From NCBI GenBank assembly GCA_014523665.1, contig JAATVR010000509.1, positions 1 through 10,810 on the forward strand: DNA of 10,810 bases, in the 5' to 3' direction. The position numbers were made by a program, and so were the translations under genes. The notes below the pieces were generated by a model, which did no database searches, was not told where the DNA came from, and worked only from the letters and a program-made list of their open reading frames with translations. This document shows positions 6,936 to 10,810 of the stretch, one piece after another; position 1 is the first letter of the stretch; every line of letters begins with the position of its first letter. The DNA is from Nitrososphaerales archaeon TH526 (GTDB lineage Archaea > Thermoproteota > Nitrososphaeria > Nitrososphaerales > Nitrososphaeraceae).

Positions 6936-7421
6936 ATGAACGATAGTAGTGCATTACATCACTAATATCTTTTATTACCTCTCGGTTCCGGTTTATGGAT
7001 TATTTTTCCGTATAATGAGGATGTTTGCCAAATGCTTCATATTTGTAAGGCATACAGAGAAGCTTCTTGCTCTGAATTTCGACTCTTATTTCCTTCATGC
7101 ATTTTAAAGACTTGACAGAAATTTGGCTTGCCTCAATCGTAGTTCGTTGCCCACATCACCGGCTGCATTACGCTTAAAGGCTTCCGATTTTTAAAGGTAT
7201 TCGCATAAATGCAAGACGATTTAAGGCCTGTTTAAAGGATTGAATCAGAGTTGAAAAGAATATTAAAGCCACCTTGAGAGCAGCTTTTTTGTGGAAATAG
7301 CTGTTATAAAAGACCATAGCAAACAGTTCCAATCATATGAACACGATAATCAAGACAACTGGAAGCAGTCGGTAAGTAAAAAAGTGTATGTATAAGGTAT
7401 TTTGTATTAGAAGCCGATAAG

Positions 7422-7449
7422 CCTGGCAAGTAACATCAGTACTTCCAGG
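7422..7449. ncRNA. Strong hairpin, possible structured RNA
   Basis: CCTGGCAAGTA (7422-7432) pairs with TACTTCCAGG (7440-7449) through 10 bp with one bulged C and a 7-nt loop ACATCAG. Two further A-T pairs can extend it beyond a mismatch. It is the best stem seen outside genes. No T-run follows, so it is not an obvious terminator. Confidence 0.3.
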
Positions 7450-7571
7450 ATTGTCAGATTAATTGGTGCACTTGCGTTCTGAATTGTTAGATGAGTGTGA
7501 GTAAAGCCTTAGTCAGAGGTACATGGGATAATAGCCATACTAACGAACGTTTATTCAAATCGGCCAAAAAC

Positions 7572-7599
7572 TTGTTGTGTTATTCAACTGGCACAACAA
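7572..7599. repeat. 8-bp inverted repeat upstream of wHTH promoter
   Basis: TTGTTGTG (7572-7579) and CACAACAA (7592-7599) are perfect complements around a 12-nt spacer. They lie about 55-85 bp upstream of the TATA box of the next gene. It could be an upstream regulatory site or the end of a transcript. Confidence 0.35.
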
Positions 7600-7643
7600 A
7601 ACTCCGTATATTATTCGTTTGAGGCAAGGTGTTACAACAGGCA

Positions 7644-7681
7644 GTAAACCAATAATTTATTATAATTCGTGGTGTAAACCA
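7644..7681 (+). promoter_or_regulatory. Leaderless promoter bracketed by direct repeats
   Basis: TTTATTATAA (7656-7665) is centred about 29 nt upstream of the ATG at 7690, as expected for a leaderless archaeal gene. The 8-mer GTAAACCA occurs on each side, at 7644-7651 and 7674-7681. The starts are exactly 30 bp apart, near three helical turns, so both face the same side of the DNA. This looks like an operator that would block or recruit the basal factors. Confidence 0.6.
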
Positions 7682-7689
7682 TATTACAG

Positions 7690-8307
7690 ATGTCAGGAGA
7701 GATGAAAGTTAACGATAGCCCTAATCATTTCATGGTCCTGGATGCAATTGGTCGAGGTATGAAAACAGCCGACAAGATAAGTACAGTGACTAAACTTGAT
7801 AAAACAGAAGTTGAACTGATACTTAACGATCTTGCTGTCCAGCGCTTGGTGAACCGAACGGAAAAAAAAGGCTTCTTTAGGAGCAAGATAGAATTCGCGA
7901 TTAATAAAACTGGTCACGACTTGTTGAATTCGAAGAAGCGCGAGTTGGAGCAAAAGACCAATGATCTTAAGCAAGCCTACGGTAATGGTAACACTGCTCA
8001 ATTCCAGTCATTTATGGGGACAGAAAGGGCCTGGATACCTTTTCTGTTGTTTTCTGGTTTACTAGACGTCTTGTTCTTCGCCTCAGCGATGTCATTTCTG
8101 GGGATGGCAATGAGTCCTCAGGAAAGTTCAATGGCCGGCGATACTGGAGGGGCATCTGATTCCGCATCAGGTTCAGATACAGCAGGCCAAGAAGACTCGG
8201 GTGCTGCTGATTCTGGAAGTGACAGCGGGGGCGGAGTCTTCGAGGGGGGAGGATTTGACAGCTCTGGGAGCTCGGGAATGGATTTCGGAGGTGATTTTAA
8301 CTTTTAG
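7690..8307 (+). CDS. Membrane-anchored winged-helix protein with Gly/Ser/Asp tail
   Basis: The protein has 205 aa in four parts. Residues 10-80 form a winged helix-turn-helix domain: NHFMVLDAIGRGMKTADKI, then KTEVELILNDLAVQRLVNRT as the recognition part and a KKGFFRSKIEFAINKTGHDL wing. Residues 78-97 are a charged, probably coiled-coil linker. Residues 114-140 (from AWIPFLLFSG through LDVLFFASAMSFLGM) are one membrane helix. Residues 142-205 are a low-complexity acidic tail rich in Ser, Gly and Asp that ends GGGFDSSGSSGMDFGGDFNF. With a cytoplasmic DNA-binding domain, the tail would lie outside the cell. The ATG at 7690 is fixed by the leaderless TATA box; a second ATG four codons on is the alternative. 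It is transcribed alone, divergent from adh and convergent with herA. A one-component membrane regulator, perhaps acting on its own promoter repeats, is inferred; no target is known. Confidence 0.75.
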   Translation: MSGEMKVNDSPNHFMVLDAIGRGMKTADKISTVTKLDKTEVELILNDLAVQRLVNRTEKKGFFRSKIEFAINKTGHDLLNSKKRELEQKTNDLKQAYGNGNTAQFQSFMGTERAWIPFLLFSGLLDVLFFASAMSFLGMAMSPQESSMAGDTGGASDSASGSDTAGQEDSGAADSGSDSGGGVFEGGGFDSSGSSGMDFGGDFNF

Positions 8308-8712
8308 CAGTCAGAAGACAACGTGCTTCCCATTAGGGTCTGGCATTACTTCATTTCTTTCTTCCTTAGTCCAAAGAGTATTAATGAGTGTACATTGCAT
8401 TTTGTAACAAAGCAAATATTCAAGACAAGGCCTTGTTCATGGCATGTAGCATCAGGATTCATAGAAAGTGATAGGTTGGTAAATGAAATAGGGTGAAATA
8501 TTGACCTTAGTTTACCTGACTATCAATTATACAGTTTGCCGCCATCCTCGAACTTGATAAAGAGCCTCCTGAAATAAGCTCCGTTGCTTGAGTCGGATTC
8601 ATTGATGTTTCCTGAGAGCCCATATTTAGTAACGAGACAGCAAAAAAAGATCTTAGCGATGTCAAAGGAAAGGCGTACGTGCATAGTTATTCAATGAATC
8701 ATATTAGCTAAT
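8308..8712. other. Convergent intergenic region with likely terminators
   Basis: This is 405 bp between two converging genes. A pyrimidine-rich stretch with several T-runs (about 8348-8367, plus strand) probably ends the winged-helix transcript. A 38-codon minus-strand frame (8507-8623) lacks start signals and is not called. Confidence 0.45.
8642..8648 (-). terminator. T7 run downstream of herA-like gene
   Basis: Seven consecutive T on the minus strand about 65 nt after the stop codon. Archaeal polymerase terminates at such T-tracts, so this is the likely 3' end of the HerA-family transcript. Confidence 0.45.
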
Positions 8713-10470
8713 CTATCTACCTAGCCTTTTGAAAGGAGGTCTTGGGAATGTGACTTTTACAGGATGCCGTATTGCAGGTTGGATCATTACTATCTCACCC
8801 TTGTCCATATGCACAATATTATGTTTGGTTGTAACATCTAACATTGCATAAGGACTTTTTGATAATTCAGACATTCCTAGTTTCGCAATCATGTGGATTC
8901 CAGTATTGTCATGTAAAATAGGATCAACTGAACTCTTAAATTGCTGAGCTGAAAGAAGGATGGTATCCCTTGATTTACCTGCTATCAGTGTTTTTGTGAT
9001 CTGTTCTGCTACAGAGGTTCGTCGACCCATAGGATAAGCCTGTGGAAGAAATCGATTTATCTCGTCGATAAATATCAAAAGGTACTTCGGCCTACGACTC
9101 TGTTCTACACTTCTTGTTATCTGTCCATCCGAATCATAGACATGGCGGGCATCTTCAAAATTAGAGCGAGATGAATATAACTCATCGATATTTTTCATGA
9201 CATCACCTATAACTAACGATTGCTCTTCTACAGTAGGAATCATCGCAATATCAATGACGAATACGTCCCCAGCTCTTATCCTTTCTATTTCGTTTCCTAA
9301 GTAAGTGCTTGTCTCTCTTTTATCGGTAAACATTGAAGATCTCTTATACTTCTGTAGTAATCCAGAAAAATGCAGATATGTCGATTTGTGAGTTATTATT
9401 TCTGAAGGGTAGTCCTTGTACTTGACCAGATCTGACCATGTTGTTATCGTTTTACCCTCCTTATCATTAAGTGGCCACGATTCATAAATATAATTAATTA
9501 TTGCAGATAGATTGTATCGTGGATCGTAGGTTTCGGAGGAAAGCAAGAGATCAAGTCTATCGTATATGTCATTCAATTCATAAGAATATGTTTGATAGTT
9601 TGAAGGGATGTGAACTGATATGGGCTTTCCATCTATACCTCTGGGAAGAAAATAGGTAACTTTACTGAATGGATCAGGGGATATTTGTAAGAGATCGTAC
9701 AACTCTTTATCTCTATCAGTAACTGTTCCCTGTGCCTCATCTATATGCAAGAGATCATCTTCACGCGTATCAAAGACTATGATTGCCACTTCGTTCTTCT
9801 TGATCAATTTTTGGTACAAAGAATGCAATAGAAAGAGTAAATAGGACGTTTTCAAATTTCCCGAGATTCCTGATGCATTGATGTGTGCAGCATCGGGTCC
9901 TGCTAGATATGACATGGCCATTGGTATCGCTATTTTATTCCCATTGGTCATTTCTATTATTCCAGCCATGACTGGGTCTTCCATTTTTGGGATCCCCAAG
10001 GCTAAAAGAATTTCATCGCTATTTGCAAATGCTACCGATGCATTAATTCCAACTGGCATTCTGATAATTACATTATTGTTGCTCCTATCATCTTGTCCTT
10101 CATTCTTATTCTGAACATTTGCCATTACGGCTACCCTTGCAATCCTTGTTCCGTGAACTTGATTATCTCTACCACCAATCATTGCGCTTTCTGAATCATG
10201 ACGTTCAGACAGGGCCGTTGCACCTCCATTTGGCTTCTGCTTGACGCTACGAACATTAGATACAGTTCGCAATTCCTTTATGATGCCTATTGTGCGGGTA
10301 TTGTAAATATTGTCTACGCACACAAAATCAAACGGACCTACAATTACGTTAGGACCAATCGAGAACCAAAATTCGTCCATAGTTATTGGAAATTTTTCTG
10401 ATTCGACTGTTCTACCGATATTATGTCCTAATTCTGCATTCTCACTCTTTGCTAACCCTTCAGTAGTCAA
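8713..10470 (-). CDS. HerA-like (DUF87) ATPase with atypical P-loop
   Basis: This is a 585-aa member of the HerA/FtsK superfamily of hexameric DNA-pumping ATPases. The N-terminal HAS-barrel is seen at about 40-70 (NVIVGPFDFVCVDN, TRTIGIIKEL) and continues near 105-190 after a polar insert. The P-loop is GISGNLKTSY (201-210), in which the usual Gly before Lys is Leu; Lys207 and Thr208 are present. Walker B is YLLIFIDEIN (463-472). A downstream segment GKSRDTILLSAQQF (498-511) carries basic and Gln residues typical of the trans-acting and sensor region. Classical HerA partners NurA, Mre11 and Rad50 are not adjacent, so its client is unknown. The start is TTG at 10470: TGA lies four codons upstream in frame, and the next ATG is codon 31. 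An AT-rich TAATAAATATATA box ends about 15 nt upstream. Roles in DNA end-processing, plasmid/virus defence or segregation are all possible. Confidence 0.85.
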   Translation of the reverse strand: MTTEGLAKSENAELGHNIGRTVESEKFPITMDEFWFSIGPNVIVGPFDFVCVDNIYNTRTIGIIKELRTVSNVRSVKQKPNGGATALSERHDSESAMIGGRDNQVHGTRIARVAVMANVQNKNEGQDDRSNNNVIIRMPVGINASVAFANSDEILLALGIPKMEDPVMAGIIEMTNGNKIAIPMAMSYLAGPDAAHINASGISGNLKTSYLLFLLHSLYQKLIKKNEVAIIVFDTREDDLLHIDEAQGTVTDRDKELYDLLQISPDPFSKVTYFLPRGIDGKPISVHIPSNYQTYSYELNDIYDRLDLLLSSETYDPRYNLSAIINYIYESWPLNDKEGKTITTWSDLVKYKDYPSEIITHKSTYLHFSGLLQKYKRSSMFTDKRETSTYLGNEIERIRAGDVFVIDIAMIPTVEEQSLVIGDVMKNIDELYSSRSNFEDARHVYDSDGQITRSVEQSRRPKYLLIFIDEINRFLPQAYPMGRRTSVAEQITKTLIAGKSRDTILLSAQQFKSSVDPILHDNTGIHMIAKLGMSELSKSPYAMLDVTTKHNIVHMDKGEIVMIQPAIRHPVKVTFPRPPFKRLGR

Positions 10471-10481
10471 AAACTCAATTA

Positions 10482-10498
10482 TTCATATATATTTATTA
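10482..10498 (-). promoter_or_regulatory. TATA box of the HerA-like gene
   Basis: TAATAAATATATATG on the minus strand lies roughly 15-28 nt upstream of the TTG. This is close enough for a leaderless or very short-leader transcript. A further CTATATAG around 10513-10520 could be an alternative box. Confidence 0.4.
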
Positions 10499-10519
10499 TC
10501 TATAAAGCTCCTCTATATA

Positions 10520-10543
10520 GTTGATTTAGACTGTTGATTTAGA
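10520..10543. repeat. Two tandem GTTGATTTAGA repeats upstream of the HerA-like gene
   Basis: The 11-mer GTTGATTTAGA occurs at 10520-10530 and 10533-10543, a 13-bp period. The pair lies 20-45 bp beyond the AT-rich promoter box of the HerA-like gene. It may be a regulator site or a small slippage duplication. Confidence 0.5.
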
Positions 10544-10642
10544 TCAGGTTTAAGCCTCTTGTGTCTGCGAGGAAAAGATTTGCCGTTATAATTATTTACT
10601 CCAAATAGTATAATACATGACTATCGATGGCTGACAAACAAA

Positions 10643-10678
10643 ATTCTCATTCCATGGAGTAAAAAACTTGATGAGAAT
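10643..10678. repeat. 8-bp inverted repeat across a stop codon
   Basis: ATTCTCAT (10643-10650) and ATGAGAAT (10671-10678) are perfect complements around a 20-nt loop. The left arm contains the stop codon of the zinc-ribbon gene, so the hairpin would form at the very 3' end of its mRNA. TTTT follows on the minus strand, consistent with transcript-end formation. Confidence 0.4.
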
Positions 10679-10808
10679 CATTACTGCTATTTAGGATAGT
10701 ATCTTTTGTGTATACCGAACATTTTTTGCAGTAAGCACAAATTGAACTCGCAATATAACCACAATGAGCGCATATTTCGGTGTTCCTATTTCTAACAAAT
10801 GGGTGCAT
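10647..10808 (-). CDS. Small zinc-ribbon protein, possibly partial
   Basis: From the ATG at 10808 this encodes 53 aa: MHPFVRNRNTEICAHCGYIA, then SSICAYCKKCSVYTKD and a polar tail ending FYSME. The cysteines 13, 16, 24, 27 and 30 form CxxCG...CxxCxxC, a zinc-ribbon or rubredoxin-like knuckle able to hold one zinc ion. Such mini zinc fingers are common in archaea as nucleic-acid or protein adaptors. The frame is still open at the right window edge, so the ATG may be the real start or an internal Met of a longer protein. It is on the same strand as the HerA-like gene with a 176-bp gap, so a separate promoter is more likely than an operon. No function can be assigned beyond zinc binding. Confidence 0.55.
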   Translation of the reverse strand: MHPFVRNRNTEICAHCGYIASSICAYCKKCSVYTKDTILNSSNDSHQVFYSME

Positions 10809-10810
10809 GA

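Larger units (their letters stand above)
6936..7689. other. Long 754-bp intergenic region with RNA-like and motif structure
   Basis: No supportable gene is seen; a 47-codon minus-strand frame (7174-7317) lacks start signals. The core TTAAAG occurs five times between 7104 and 7268, including exact TTTAAAGG at 7190-7197 and 7231-7238. A hairpin with a 10-bp stem lies at 7422-7449 and an 8-bp one at 7572-7599. The last 50 bp hold the promoter of the plus-strand gene at 7690. A small RNA or a multi-site control region is possible. Confidence 0.5.

Noticed and set aside
7174-7317. 47-codon minus-strand frame with a hydrophobic centre
   Set aside because: No Shine-Dalgarno or TATA box; it overlaps the TTAAAG cluster and is probably chance.
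5691-8350. 12-mer GGTCTGGCATTA shared between about 5692 and 8338
   Set aside because: A few shared 12-mers are expected by chance in 10.8 kb, and the flanks do not match.
8507-8623. 38-codon minus-strand frame downstream of the HerA-like gene
   Set aside because: No TATA box or Shine-Dalgarno and unremarkable composition.

Overview
The window looks archaeal, most likely from an ammonia-oxidising Nitrososphaerales lineage (Nitrosocosmicus-like), though no marker gene fixes this. The case rests on four things: TATA-like boxes centred about 27-29 nt upstream of several start codons (leaderless transcription), a HerA-family ATPase, several TTG starts, and long AT-rich gaps between genes. Most genes are on the minus strand.

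Left part (1-863): the first 17 codons of a minus-strand gene with a strong Shine-Dalgarno enter from the left edge. It is preceded, with an 8-nt overlap, by an 84-codon frame that starts like a Dps/ferritin-like protein and then loses the family pattern, so it looks like a dps remnant. Its leaderless promoter is intact and has a perfect dyad upstream. The next 560 bp hold a cluster of palindromes but no convincing gene.

Central metabolic part (864-4438): a PoxB-type thiamine-diphosphate pyruvate oxidase gene is broken near its 5' end by what looks like a 10-nt deletion. The deletion both shifts the frame and removes the catalytic glutamate. Upstream of it lies an intact NAD(P)-malic enzyme. 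Malate to pyruvate to acetate would be a logical short route, but only the malic enzyme appears functional.

Middle part (4439-6935): two small unrecognised genes diverge from a shared TATA-like element around 5097. After them comes a 41-codon small ORF with an excellent Shine-Dalgarno, then a zinc alcohol dehydrogenase carrying a perfect 27-bp in-frame tandem duplication.

Right part (6936-10810): a 754-bp gap holds a 10-bp-stem hairpin and a cluster of TTAAAG motifs. It leads to a plus-strand gene for a membrane-anchored winged-helix protein with an acidic Gly/Ser/Asp tail. The TATA box of that gene is bracketed by two 8-bp direct repeats exactly 30 bp apart. A solitary HerA-like ATPase with a non-standard P-loop follows on the minus strand, and a small zinc-ribbon protein lies at the right edge. 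No rRNA, tRNA, CRISPR array or intact mobile element was seen. No clear new multi-gene system is visible. The strongest observations are the two recent-looking mutations (poxB deletion, adh duplication) and the wHTH/TM gene with its operator-like repeats.
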